Below, piece by piece: positions 46,343 through 54,717 of a DNA stretch of 64,000 nt. Each line of letters begins with the position of its first letter. Position 1 is the stretch's first letter. The stretch comes from Chryseobacterium limigenitum (GTDB lineage Bacteria > Bacteroidota > Bacteroidia > Flavobacteriales > Weeksellaceae). The stretch is taken from assembly GCF_900114875.1 (NCBI RefSeq), contig NZ_FPKW01000001.1:525667-589666 (forward strand), written 5' to 3'. The position numbers and the translations under genes are program-made. The notes under the pieces were generated by a model that had not been told where the DNA came from, did no database searches, and worked only from the letters and a program-made list of their open reading frames with translations.

Positions 46343-49300
46343 TTAAAAAGTTAAATTGATACCAAGAACATAGCTTATTGAACGCGGAAAGGATGAAGTA
46401 TCATACCCCGGAGTCACTGCAACACCACTTGCCGCTGAAACTTCAGGATCATAACCGGAGTACCCTGTTATTGTAGCTAAATTATTAACTGTAACATAGA
46501 TACGTGCATTAGTTACCGAAATATGCTGTAAAAATTCTTTATTAAAACTATACCCAAGAGTTACCTGAGCAATTCTCAGATAGGAACCATCTTCCACATA
46601 ATATGATGATGGATAGGTTATATTAGCAGTATTTGTATTGCTTAAACTCCAAAGACTTGAATCTTCATTAGGGTTAAGCTCTTTTAATCTCACCAAATTG
46701 GTTGTTGCCTGACCTGTATTTGGATCAATAAGATGATAATAATTGTTTCCGAATTCTGAAGGAACATTCTGGAACATTCCGTAAGGGCTCAAACTTTGTT
46801 TGGTCGCGTTATAAATATCACCACCTACGCTGAATTTCATAAATACAGCTAAATCAAAGCCTTTATAAGAAAAATTATTACTGATACCTCCAATAAAGTC
46901 GGGTGTACCATTTCCAATTTTCACTAATTTTCTTGTAAACTGATCTCCGGCAGCATTATCTGCAGCAAATTTCATATCTCCGGGCTTAGGAGTTCCGGTA
47001 GCAGGTTTTACAACGCCTGGCTTTAGTGTAAGGGTTCCGTTTGAAGCTTGGGTAAAATCGTCGGTGGTATAAATTCCTTCATACACGTAACCGTACATAT
47101 CTCCCAACTGCTCGCCTACTTTGGCATAATAAGTTACCACTCCCGATCTGTTACTTCCTACGCTGAACGGTCTGAAATCTTTCCCGTCCAGATAAAGAAC
47201 TTTCGACTTGTTGAAGCCTATATTGGCATCTGTTGACCATCTGAAGGCTCCCGATTTTACATTAATAGAATTAACGGTAAATTCCAGACCTTGGTTTCTC
47301 ATATTTGCAATATTCTGATATTGTATTCCGTATCCTGTAGAAACCGGCAACACAACCGGCAATAACATTCCGTTTACATCATTTCTATAAAATTCTGAGG
47401 CTAATTTTAGCCTATTGTTGAATAAACCTAGATCCATCCCGATATTCAATGCTTTCATCTGTTCCCATTTCAGATCAGGATTACCAACAGTATTACTTGT
47501 TGTAAATGCAGGATTACCCGGTGTATTGTTGATCGGATAATCTGTAAGTACCAAGTTGGTTGTGTACAGGCTGTTTCCAATATCATTATTACCTGTAATT
47601 CCGTATTCTAATCTTAATTTCAAGTCATTTACAATATTATTAACCTTCCCGTTTTTCCAGAAGTTTTCCTGAGAAACACGCCAAGCACCCGCTACAGAAG
47701 GGAAAGTTCCCCATCTGTTATTGGGGCCAAATTTTGAAGATCCGTCTGTACGGATCGTAGCAGTCAATAAATAACGGTCATCATAGTTGTAATTTATACG
47801 TCCAAAATAAGAACTCATGCTATTACTTGAATGACTTACATCTTTATCGGCTACTGTTGCATTGGTAATATCATCTAACCCATAATTAAAGATAGGAAAT
47901 TTGGTAAGTCTCATACTGTTCCCTTCAGATTCCTGATAAACAGCTTCTTGTCCGATCAAAACAGCAACTTTATGTTTTTCTGCGAATGTTTTATTATACG
48001 TTAATGTATTGGTAATCTGATAACGAAATGATTCTGCATTGGCGATACTTCCGTTGATTCCGGTATTTACAGGATCTGTAAGATATGCGCGGGAGTTTTG
48101 ATCTGAAAATGAAGTTGATTTACTGTTGTTCCAGCTATAAGAACCCGCTGTTCTGAATGTGAAGTTTTTCAAAAAATCAAACTCGATACCAGCATTAGCC
48201 ATAAATGCTCTGGAACGTTTGTTAGATGTAGATGCCTGAGTTTCTACATATGGATTTTCTGTATCGAAACTGGAATCCAATCCTGAAAAATCTCCAAAAG
48301 TCTGTGTGTTGAATAATTGATCATCTGTAAATCTAGTTCCTCCCGTAATAGGCTGAAGAAGGATTTTTTTCATTCCCGAATACGCTCCTCCTCCGTTGGT
48401 AGAGTTAGAATTAAACATCGAGCTGAAATCTACTCTAATTCCTTTATATACTTCAGAATTAATATTGGCACGCAATGAATTTCTGGTTTCGCTGTAATTT
48501 TGCAGCAAACCGTCCTGCTTATTATAATTATAACTGATGAACGCCTGCGTTTTCTCATTCCCTACAGAGACGTTTATGTTCTGATTTTGGGTTGTCCCCG
48601 TTCCCCCCAACATTCTATCCTGCCAGTCTACTGCAGAAGCTGATCCGTAACGATTGCTGATTCTGTTAAATACTCCTGTATAAAATCCCGGAGAATCTGT
48701 TCCTAAACTATTATCAAATATGTTACTCCATTTTGTTGCATTTCCGCCAAGCTGAGCTAATTCATACTGATATTTCACATACTGCTCTGCATTGGAAACC
48801 ATATCTAATTTCTTTGAAAGCATATCAAATGCCATGAAAGAGTTATAATTAATGGTTGTTCTACCCTTTTTTCCGGTTTTTGTTTTAATAACAATAATAC
48901 CATTAGAACCACGGGCACCATAGATTGCTGTTGCAGAAGCGCCTTTTAATACATCAATACTTTCAATATCATTAGGATTAATGACATTTAGTGCATTATC
49001 CAACTGGAAACCATCTACAATATAAAGCGGTTCTGTACCCTGAGTAATTGAAGCACCTCCACGAATCGTAACGTTGGCACCTGCTCCCGGGGCACCGCCT
49101 GCCGTCACAATATTTAACCCTGCGGCTCTTCCCTGTAATGCCTGTAAAGCATTCATTGCCGGTGTGGCAGCCAGATCTTTTGCAGAAACTGAAGCTACAG
49201 CGCCCGTTAAGTCAGATTTTTTTACTTTTCCGTAGCCTATAACAACAACCTCTTCAATCTCTTTCGTTCCTACTTTTGCAGTATCCTTAATTGTTGTTTG

Positions 49301-49381
49301 CCCAAAGACAAAACCAGACGCAAGCAGAAATAAAGGTGCAATTAATGGCTTTAAATTCTTGTTTGTAATTTTTAAAGACAT
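46343..49381 (-). CDS. SusC-like TonB-dependent transporter
   Basis: A 1012-residue SusC/RagA-type receptor. A signal peptide (about 1-27) is followed at once by the TonB-box region (EEVVVIGYGKVKKSDLTGAV), the plug (LQGRAAGLNIVTAGGAPGAG, IRGGASITQGTEPLYIVDGF) and a barrel ending FPRSISYVLGINLTF. The carboxypeptidase-like N-terminal extension common in SusC proteins is missing. It imports glycan oligomers with SusD. Its promoter carries the GCAGGATA-type box. Confidence 0.93.
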   Translation of the reverse strand: MSLKITNKNLKPLIAPLFLLASGFVFGQTTIKDTAKVGTKEIEEVVVIGYGKVKKSDLTGAVASVSAKDLAATPAMNALQALQGRAAGLNIVTAGGAPGAGANVTIRGGASITQGTEPLYIVDGFQLDNALNVINPNDIESIDVLKGASATAIYGARGSNGIIVIKTKTGKKGRTTINYNSFMAFDMLSKKLDMVSNAEQYVKYQYELAQLGGNATKWSNIFDNSLGTDSPGFYTGVFNRISNRYGSASAVDWQDRMLGGTGTTQNQNINVSVGNEKTQAFISYNYNKQDGLLQNYSETRNSLRANINSEVYKGIRVDFSSMFNSNSTNGGGAYSGMKKILLQPITGGTRFTDDQLFNTQTFGDFSGLDSSFDTENPYVETQASTSNKRSRAFMANAGIEFDFLKNFTFRTAGSYSWNNSKSTSFSDQNSRAYLTDPVNTGINGSIANAESFRYQITNTLTYNKTFAEKHKVAVLIGQEAVYQESEGNSMRLTKFPIFNYGLDDITNATVADKDVSHSSNSMSSYFGRINYNYDDRYLLTATIRTDGSSKFGPNNRWGTFPSVAGAWRVSQENFWKNGKVNNIVNDLKLRLEYGITGNNDIGNSLYTTNLVLTDYPINNTPGNPAFTTSNTVGNPDLKWEQMKALNIGMDLGLFNNRLKLASEFYRNDVNGMLLPVVLPVSTGYGIQYQNIANMRNQGLEFTVNSINVKSGAFRWSTDANIGFNKSKVLYLDGKDFRPFSVGSNRSGVVTYYAKVGEQLGDMYGYVYEGIYTTDDFTQASNGTLTLKPGVVKPATGTPKPGDMKFAADNAAGDQFTRKLVKIGNGTPDFIGGISNNFSYKGFDLAVFMKFSVGGDIYNATKQSLSPYGMFQNVPSEFGNNYYHLIDPNTGQATTNLVRLKELNPNEDSSLWSLSNTNTANITYPSSYYVEDGSYLRIAQVTLGYSFNKEFLQHISVTNARIYVTVNNLATITGYSGYDPEVSAASGVAVTPGYDTSSFPRSISYVLGINLTF

Positions 49382-49416
49382 ATATTAAGTTTTAGTAACA
49401 TTAAATTATTATTTAG

Positions 49417-49462
49417 CCAATGTACACTGTTACAAAAATTTCGGCATCCTGCCATATCCTGC
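49417..49462 (-). promoter_or_regulatory. GCAGGATA box and promoter of susC
   Basis: On the - strand the 21-bp box (49462 to 49442) reads GCAGGATATG then GCAGGATGCCG, a clear direct repeat of GCAGGAT with 11-base period. Seventeen bases later is TACATTGG (49424 to 49417), a near match to TAnnTTTG, 35 bases before the ATG. Two same-orientation half-sites one helical turn apart is a common AraC-type arrangement. Confidence 0.6.
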
Positions 49463-49735
49463 ATCTTTAAATTCATAATTTATCTTAATTAGGTATAAAT
49501 ATTTAATGTAAAATTTGAAAATTATAATAATTTGTTCAAATAGATTGAAGTTAATTTTTCACATCTGTAACAAGCTTAAAAATGATTTAATAATCACTTA
49601 ATAATCAATATATTTTCAGAAAAAAACTAGTATTCATCAGAAAAAAGGCAGCTGAAAAAATCAGTGCCTTATAAAAACTAAACTATATATTATCGTGATT
49701 ATGATAATTAGATAAATGCAAATGCTGCTTAAGCA
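49463..49735. other. Intergenic region between susC and rhaT
   Basis: AT-rich stretch upstream of the susC box and downstream of rhaT. Apart from the rhaT terminator at 49641-49670 I see no gene or element in it. Confidence 0.5.
49641..49670 (-). terminator. Rho-independent terminator of rhaT
   Basis: AAGGCAGCTGA (49645-49655) pairs with TCAGTGCCTT (49661-49670) with one bulge. The A run at 49641-49646 gives a T run on the - strand, so it ends leftward transcription from rhaT before the susC promoter. Confidence 0.7.
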
Positions 49736-50824
49736 TTATCTTAAAGAATTTCCATACCCTACAATCAAAATAGAAATAAACATCACTGTCATTCCGATTG
49801 CAATGGTAGAAATCGTTTTCCTGGAAACACCTTTCCATTCTTTGATGATAACTCCCCATAAATTGGCTATTAAAATGATAAATGCCATGTGTAAGATCCA
49901 CGAACTTGCGCCATTTCCCATTTTGCTTTCACCCATTCCATAGAAGAAAAACTGTAAAAACCACATTGTTCCGGCTAAAGCACAAAAAATCAAATTTCGT
50001 AAAACCGGTACATCTTTTTTTACGTAATCTGTATACGATTTATTTTTAATGGCTAAATATAAACAGCCAATCAGATTCACTGCCATTCCGCCCCAAAGGA
50101 CAACAACATAGGTGACATTGTTTTGAAATAGGAATTCACCCTCTCCCGGATTTGCATTTTGCCATAATTCATTGGCTACGGTTGCCATTGGTTTTCCGGC
50201 TTCTAACCCAAAGTTAAAACAAGCGCTTAAAACTCCTGATATGATGGAAACAATTAATCCTAATCCGAATTTATATTCCGTTTTTACTTGTGTACCATGA
50301 GGATCTAATGAATCTGTTTTCAGTTCTTTTTCCTTCATCGTCCCTGCTTTTCCGCTGATGACAATCCCGATAACGCAGACAAAAAGTCCCAGTAAAACCA
50401 TCTGTCCCCATCTATTGGAAATCAACAAGCCAATACTGTCTTTTCCTGTTTGCGGAGAAAATTCATAATATATTGAAGGAACCAATGACCCAAACACCAT
50501 ACAAAGCCCCAAAATAATGCTGCTTCCCAGCGCTACTCCCAAATATCGAACTCCCAGGCCATAAGTAAAACCACCAATTCCCCACAAGGCACCGAATAAA
50601 AACGTCAATCCCAATATGGAAGAACTCTCATTCTGTATAATCTCCCAAAAATTAGGAATGGTAAGAAATGCTGCCAACGGAGGAACAATAATCCAGGAGA
50701 CAATCCCACCTATCAACCAATATGTTTCCCAATTCCATCCTTTTACTTTTTTGTACGGCAAATAAAAACTTCCCGAAGAAAACCCTCCTAAGAAATGGAA
50801 AAAAATTCCTAATAATGCATTCAT
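49736..50824 (-). CDS. rhaT: L-rhamnose/H+ symporter RhaT
   Basis: A 362-residue membrane protein with about ten hydrophobic segments. Family-typical sequence is visible at the start (LLGIFFHFLGGFSSGSFYLP then KKVKGWNWETYWLIGG), in the middle (GALWGIGGFTYGLGVRYLG) and near the end (FFYGMGESKMGNGASSWILH). It imports L-rhamnose across the inner membrane. It is transcribed alone: a terminator lies on each side, and an ATCGAT operator lies 40 bases ahead of its start. Confidence 0.9.
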   Translation of the reverse strand: MNALLGIFFHFLGGFSSGSFYLPYKKVKGWNWETYWLIGGIVSWIIVPPLAAFLTIPNFWEIIQNESSSILGLTFLFGALWGIGGFTYGLGVRYLGVALGSSIILGLCMVFGSLVPSIYYEFSPQTGKDSIGLLISNRWGQMVLLGLFVCVIGIVISGKAGTMKEKELKTDSLDPHGTQVKTEYKFGLGLIVSIISGVLSACFNFGLEAGKPMATVANELWQNANPGEGEFLFQNNVTYVVVLWGGMAVNLIGCLYLAIKNKSYTDYVKKDVPVLRNLIFCALAGTMWFLQFFFYGMGESKMGNGASSWILHMAFIILIANLWGVIIKEWKGVSRKTISTIAIGMTVMFISILIVGYGNSLR

Positions 50825-50863
50825 AATTTTGTCTTATGGATTGAATTTGAAAATTAATACTAT

Positions 50864-50877
50864 GAAATCGATTGCGC
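50864..50877 (-). promoter_or_regulatory. ATCGAT palindromic operator upstream of rhaT
   Basis: On the - strand the site reads GCGCAATCGATTTC, with the same GCAATCGATT core as the sites at 27704 and 36490. It lies 40 bases ahead of the rhaT ATG, in the probable 5' untranslated region. I could not identify the -7 element. Confidence 0.5.
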
Positions 50878-51094
50878 ATCTTGTAGTGTCATGCTCAATA
50901 GTTTGAAAAAATAAGGATTTTTCCTGTTTTTTACATATAATTTGTAAATCAATGATTTATTAGGAGTTATGAATATTTTGATTAAATTTAAGTTTAATAC
51001 TGTTTCCCAAAATGAAATGCTAAATCGGTGTTTATTGTAAATTTGTAATAGTATATAAAAAGCTTTTATTTTCACGAACTCTATCGACATAAAC

Positions 51095-51133
51095 AAAAAA
51101 GACTTAATAATTTTCATTATTGAGTCCTTTTTT
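51095..51133. terminator. Bidirectional terminator between GH105 and rhaT
   Basis: GACTTAATAA (51101-51110) pairs with TTATTGAGTC (51117-51126) around a 6-base loop. An A run lies on the left and a T run on the right, so it can act on both strands. Functionally it should end the leftward GH105 transcript ahead of rhaT. Confidence 0.7.
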
Positions 51134-51168
51134 TGAAAACCAGTTAGTTTGAAATCTTGGAAATTAGT

Positions 51169-51192
51169 CGGGCTAAAGCCTGATTCTATTGA
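51169..51192. repeat. GGGCTAAAGCCC-type dispersed repeat
   Basis: CGGGCTAAAGCCTGATTCTA followed by TTGA. One of five copies in the window; the ideal form contains the tight palindrome CGGGCTAAAGCCCG followed by TTTCTATTGA. All copies are intergenic. Confidence 0.6.
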
Positions 51193-51215
51193 TACTTAAA
51201 GTAATTCTTTCTCGC

Positions 51216-51297
51216 CCACAGATTTCACAGATGTTTATTATGTTATACTTTATTTAAATTGTAAAAATCATACACAATCATCTGTGAAATCTTTGGG
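51216..51297. repeat. 19-bp inverted repeat flanking 44 bases
   Basis: CCCACAGATTTCACAGATG (51215-51233) and CATCTGTGAAATCTTTGGG (51279-51297) are inverted copies matching at 18 of 19 bases. The enclosed AT-rich bases code for nothing visible. The arrangement resembles a small non-autonomous repeat element, 12 bases past the GH105 stop. Confidence 0.6.
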
Positions 51298-51308
51298 GAA
51301 TAAAAACC

Positions 51309-52469
51309 TTATTTCAATTTATAAACCTCACTTGCAGCCAGCAACAGACAACCTAGTCCATAATCTTCAAAATCTGGTTCTTTATCAATAGCAAGTGGCT
51401 GACCGTCTTTTGGTTCCTTTCCTGTTCCCTGAACCCAACCTAAAAATCCATTGGGCTGAACAGAATCTTTTGAAATGGCATTCCAAGCTTTAACGACAAC
51501 GGGCAAATACGTTTTCTTATCAATCAAACCGTTGTTGATTCCATAAGCCATTCCATAAACAAAAAGAGCGGTTCCTGTCATTTCTTTTCCACCGAAATTG
51601 GTTGGATCATGCAAACTTACGTTCCAAAAACCATCTTCTCTCTGAATCGGAAGCAATGCCGATAACAGATCTTTGTAATCCTGTAAATATTCCTGATAAT
51701 GAGGATCGGATTTAGGCGTATCTTCCAACGTACGAGCCAAAGCAGCAACTACCCAACCGTTTCCGCGGCTCCAGTAGCAATCTTCACCATTTGGTTCTTT
51801 ATAAGGCGGAACAAAGCTTTTGTCTCGCCACCAAAGTTTGTCTTTAGGATTATAAAGACCGTTTCCTCCGTGTTTGTATTTTGTAAAGGCATACATTTCG
51901 TAATTTTTATCGAAATATTTTTTCTCACCAGTCATTCTACCCAATTTAGTAAAAATAGGCATTCCCATTTGCAATGCATCGATCCACCACCAATCGTCTA
52001 CTTTATTGGTAGCCATCATGCTGTCTATGGAAGCTTTTACAAATTTTATTCTTTCCGGATTTTTTTTACCATCGATTTCGTAAAGATCCAAATACGTTTG
52101 CCCACAAGCCTGATTGTCTGCGTTACGCGTATAAGTGTCGCGCATCATATCCCAATTATGCTTTTCAGACCAAGACAATGCGTAGTCGTAATATTCTTTT
52201 TTGGGATCAACTTTATATAATGCGATTAATCCTTCATAATAAACTGCACGCGTCCACAGATTGCTTGGCCAAACTTTTTTACCTACAATTTCTTTTCTGG
52301 TATCGGGCCATTTATTCATGAAATATTGATTGGCTTTTTCTGCAGTTTGCAAAACTTCTTTTTTATTGGGAAGATCAACATTATTTGCTCTTGGTTTTTG
52401 AACTGAACATGAGGATAAAACACTAAAAACCAGTGCAAAAACAGCACTTCTCATGAGTATCTTTTTCAT
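51309..52469 (-). CDS. GH105 (GH88-like) unsaturated rhamnogalacturonyl hydrolase, lipoprotein
   Basis: A 386-residue (alpha/alpha)6 enzyme with a lipoprotein signal (SVLSSCS). It has ADNQACGQTYLDLY, DDWWWIDALQMGMP and CYWSRGNGWVVAAL, the last being a strong GH105/YteR-type signature. It removes the unsaturated galacturonate that lyases leave at the non-reducing end of rhamnogalacturonan fragments. It therefore works directly after the PL11 enzyme encoded upstream on the same strand. Confidence 0.87.
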   Translation of the reverse strand: MKKILMRSAVFALVFSVLSSCSVQKPRANNVDLPNKKEVLQTAEKANQYFMNKWPDTRKEIVGKKVWPSNLWTRAVYYEGLIALYKVDPKKEYYDYALSWSEKHNWDMMRDTYTRNADNQACGQTYLDLYEIDGKKNPERIKFVKASIDSMMATNKVDDWWWIDALQMGMPIFTKLGRMTGEKKYFDKNYEMYAFTKYKHGGNGLYNPKDKLWWRDKSFVPPYKEPNGEDCYWSRGNGWVVAALARTLEDTPKSDPHYQEYLQDYKDLLSALLPIQREDGFWNVSLHDPTNFGGKEMTGTALFVYGMAYGINNGLIDKKTYLPVVVKAWNAISKDSVQPNGFLGWVQGTGKEPKDGQPLAIDKEPDFEDYGLGCLLLAASEVYKLK

Positions 52470-52521
52470 AATTATTATCTTTTAATTTTTAATATAATTT
52501 AGCTTTCATTAAACCTGATCT

Positions 52522-52550
52522 AAGTTTTGACTAAAGCCCATTTCTATTGA
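52522..52550. repeat. GGCTAAAGCCC-type dispersed repeat
   Basis: AAGTTTTGACTAAAGCCCAT then TTCTATTGA, a diverged copy of the repeat at 37239-37267, in the short gap between the PL11 and GH105 genes. Confidence 0.55.
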
Positions 52551-52566
52551 TTTAATATTTGGAAAT

Positions 52567-54441
52567 TTAGTGCTTTACGGTAACGATATTTGGTTTCGGA
52601 ATTTCTTTAACCGATTCATCAAGATAATAATCCGTATGCGGAGGCTGATTGTAGCCTACATTTTGCCAAACGATACTCAAACGATATTGTGGATTGTGCA
52701 TCAAGGTGTACAAACGATGCTTCGTAGGAATTGTTGAACTGAAAATTCGAAGTTCCTGATTATCTGATGTTCTATAAATTACCTCTTCCCTCCAGTCTCC
52801 AAATAAATCTGCAACTAAAGAAGGATTTTTTTTTGTTCCGTTGTTTGATTCACACTGAAAATCTTTAGCATCAAATAGTAAGTTTGATTTCTCATTTTTC
52901 CAGTCCCATTTTGATACGGAGGTTCCGTCTAAAATTTCACTTAAAAAATCGCCATCCCAATAAATTCCCATATTAACAGACGGACTTTTTTCACTGATTT
53001 TGTTTCCTTTCGCGTCGTAAAGACCTTTAACTCCCGCTCCTGCAGCCCAACATTCAGAACCTTCATAACGAGGATCTATATTTAAAGACAAACCTCTTCC
53101 CGGACCTTGAAATTTGCCTTGCTTACTGTAAATTAAAGAAGGTAATTTCCATAAAACCTTTCCTGTTTTTCCATCTCGGAAATGTGCGCCTGCATCGTCA
53201 AACCTTTCCTGAATGTCAAAAATTTCCAATCCCGGATTTGAAGGCTCTAAGTCACCCACATGCAAAGCATCGCCGTGACCATAGCCTGTGCTGTTTAATA
53301 CTTTTCCGTTGTCGTCAACGGTCATGGCGCCAAAGATAATTTCATCTTTTCCGTCGTTGTCTACATCAGCTATACTCAGGTTGTGGTTTCCCTGTCCACG
53401 AAATTTTTTATTCTCTTCTGAACTTTCGGTATCAAATAACCATCTCAGACTAAGTTGTTTATCTTTATAATCCCAAGCTGCAATTGCAGTTCTTGTGTAA
53501 TATCCCCTCGACATCACAAAACTCGGATGTTTACCGTCTAAATAAGCTACCGCACCCAAAAATCTGTCTATACGGTTTCCTTTTGCATCGCCCCAGGTTT
53601 CGGTCATTTGTTCATTGGTTGGATTTAAACTGCCTGCAAATCTTGGAACCTGATAATTAACTGTATTAATTTCCTCACCAGTTTCTCCGTTAAAAACAGT
53701 CAGATATTCAGGCCCCGAAAGGATAAATCCGTTTTCATTGACGTAATTTTTTGAGGCATCTCCAATAACTTTTCCTTTACTGTCTTTTGAACCATCTGCG
53801 GTTTTCATCACAATTTCTGCTTTACCATCTTCGTCTAAATCGTACACCAGAAACTGTGTATAATGCGCTCCTTCTCTAATATTTTTCCCTAAATTGATTT
53901 CCCACAAGAATGTTCCATTTAGTTTATAAGCCTGAATAATCGGCTCATCGGTATTACCTTTCTGACTGTTATCTCGGGATTGTCCGGTTTGATGAAGGAT
54001 AATTTCATATTCACCATCGCCGTCAAGATCTGCAACAGAAATATCATTCGGTGTATATCCAGCGGGTGTTTTTAAAGGAATTGAAAAATACGGCTTTTGA
54101 GAAGCTACATACTTCGCGGAATCATCATCTACCGTTTTATCTTGAGTATTGGATTTCACGAAATAGGTGTAATTCTTTGCTTTATCTGCTGTTTTGTCTA
54201 AAAAATTGGTCTCGTTAAGCAACGGCTTTTCATTCAATTTTTGGGTTGAATTATTTTCAGTTCGATACAGATCAAAATGAGTATTTTGAGCTTCTGTTCC
54301 CAACAGACGCCAACATACAAAAACCCCTGATTCTGCAGGTATGGCTACGATTCCTCTTTTCAAATACTCCATTTGTCTTTGCGCTGAGAGTATCTGTGAA
54401 AAAAGAACCGAAGCTATGATGAAGTTAAATTTTAAATTCAT
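52567..54441 (-). CDS. PL11 rhamnogalacturonan lyase (secreted)
   Basis: A 624-residue secreted lyase (signal peptide about 1-20, ILSAQ). The N-terminal ~120 residues form a beta-domain (EYLKRGIVAIPAESGVFVCW), followed by the eight-bladed propeller of PL11 with several calcium loops (DLDGDGEYE, DLDEDGKAE, DVDNDGKDE) and LFGDWREEVIYRT and HNPQYRLSIVWQNVGYNQPP near the end. PL11 cuts the rhamnose-galacturonate link of rhamnogalacturonan-I by beta-elimination. The products feed the GH105 enzyme encoded next. Confidence 0.9.
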   Translation of the reverse strand: MNLKFNFIIASVLFSQILSAQRQMEYLKRGIVAIPAESGVFVCWRLLGTEAQNTHFDLYRTENNSTQKLNEKPLLNETNFLDKTADKAKNYTYFVKSNTQDKTVDDDSAKYVASQKPYFSIPLKTPAGYTPNDISVADLDGDGEYEIILHQTGQSRDNSQKGNTDEPIIQAYKLNGTFLWEINLGKNIREGAHYTQFLVYDLDEDGKAEIVMKTADGSKDSKGKVIGDASKNYVNENGFILSGPEYLTVFNGETGEEINTVNYQVPRFAGSLNPTNEQMTETWGDAKGNRIDRFLGAVAYLDGKHPSFVMSRGYYTRTAIAAWDYKDKQLSLRWLFDTESSEENKKFRGQGNHNLSIADVDNDGKDEIIFGAMTVDDNGKVLNSTGYGHGDALHVGDLEPSNPGLEIFDIQERFDDAGAHFRDGKTGKVLWKLPSLIYSKQGKFQGPGRGLSLNIDPRYEGSECWAAGAGVKGLYDAKGNKISEKSPSVNMGIYWDGDFLSEILDGTSVSKWDWKNEKSNLLFDAKDFQCESNNGTKKNPSLVADLFGDWREEVIYRTSDNQELRIFSSTIPTKHRLYTLMHNPQYRLSIVWQNVGYNQPPHTDYYLDESVKEIPKPNIVTVKH

Positions 54442-54473
54442 AATTCCAGTATTATTTTTAAATAAAATTTTTT

Positions 54474-54537
54474 AAGTTTTGGCTAAAGCCAGATTTCTAA
54501 CCTCATTTATAAACGGGCTAAAGCCCGTTCCTATTGA
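54474..54537. repeat. Two GGCTAAAGCCC-type repeats in tandem
   Basis: Copies at 54474-54500 (AAGTTTTGGCTAAAGCCAGA) and 54514-54537 (CGGGCTAAAGCCCGTTCCTA). The second holds the perfect 14-bp palindrome CGGGCTAAAGCCCG. Confidence 0.6.
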
Positions 54538-54584
54538 TGATCATCCTTTTCAATATTTTAGATCTTAACAAAGATTTTTCCGTT

Positions 54585-54678
54585 GAATCTCTCGCAGCCC
54601 GACTTGAACGGAAATCCTTTTTGTGGAACGCAGTGTAACAAAAAGATTGGGAGTGGAAGGCGGATTAAGCTGCCCAAA
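54585..54678. repeat. Dispersed structured element, copy 2
   Basis: Its ends match 26463-26559 (GCAGCCCGACTTGAACGGA on the left, GGGAGTGGAAGGCGGATTAA and GCTGCCC on the right). Its middle differs but again folds: CTTTTTGT (54617-54624) pairs with ACAAAAAG (54638-54645). In the other copy the corresponding stem uses different bases. Confidence 0.6.
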
Positions 54679-54696
54679 ATATTCATCAGATAAATT

Positions 54697-54706
54697 CAAT
54701 CGATTG
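54697..54706 (-). promoter_or_regulatory. ATCGAT palindrome upstream of PL11
   Basis: CAATCGATTG is a perfect 10-bp palindrome, with GCA on one side as in the other sites. It lies between the DUF4350-like gene's stop and the PL11 start, about 255 bases ahead of the latter. Confidence 0.45.
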
Positions 54707-54717
54707 CACAGATTCAA

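Noticed and set aside
50860..51117. 85-codon - strand frame upstream of rhaT
   Set aside because: It spans the operator and the bidirectional terminator; a gene there would contain its own terminator and has no recognisable features.
51699..52220. 173-codon frame on the + strand opposite the GH105 gene
   Set aside because: It is antisense to a well-supported enzyme and its translation has low-complexity F/I/V-rich content typical of a shadow frame.
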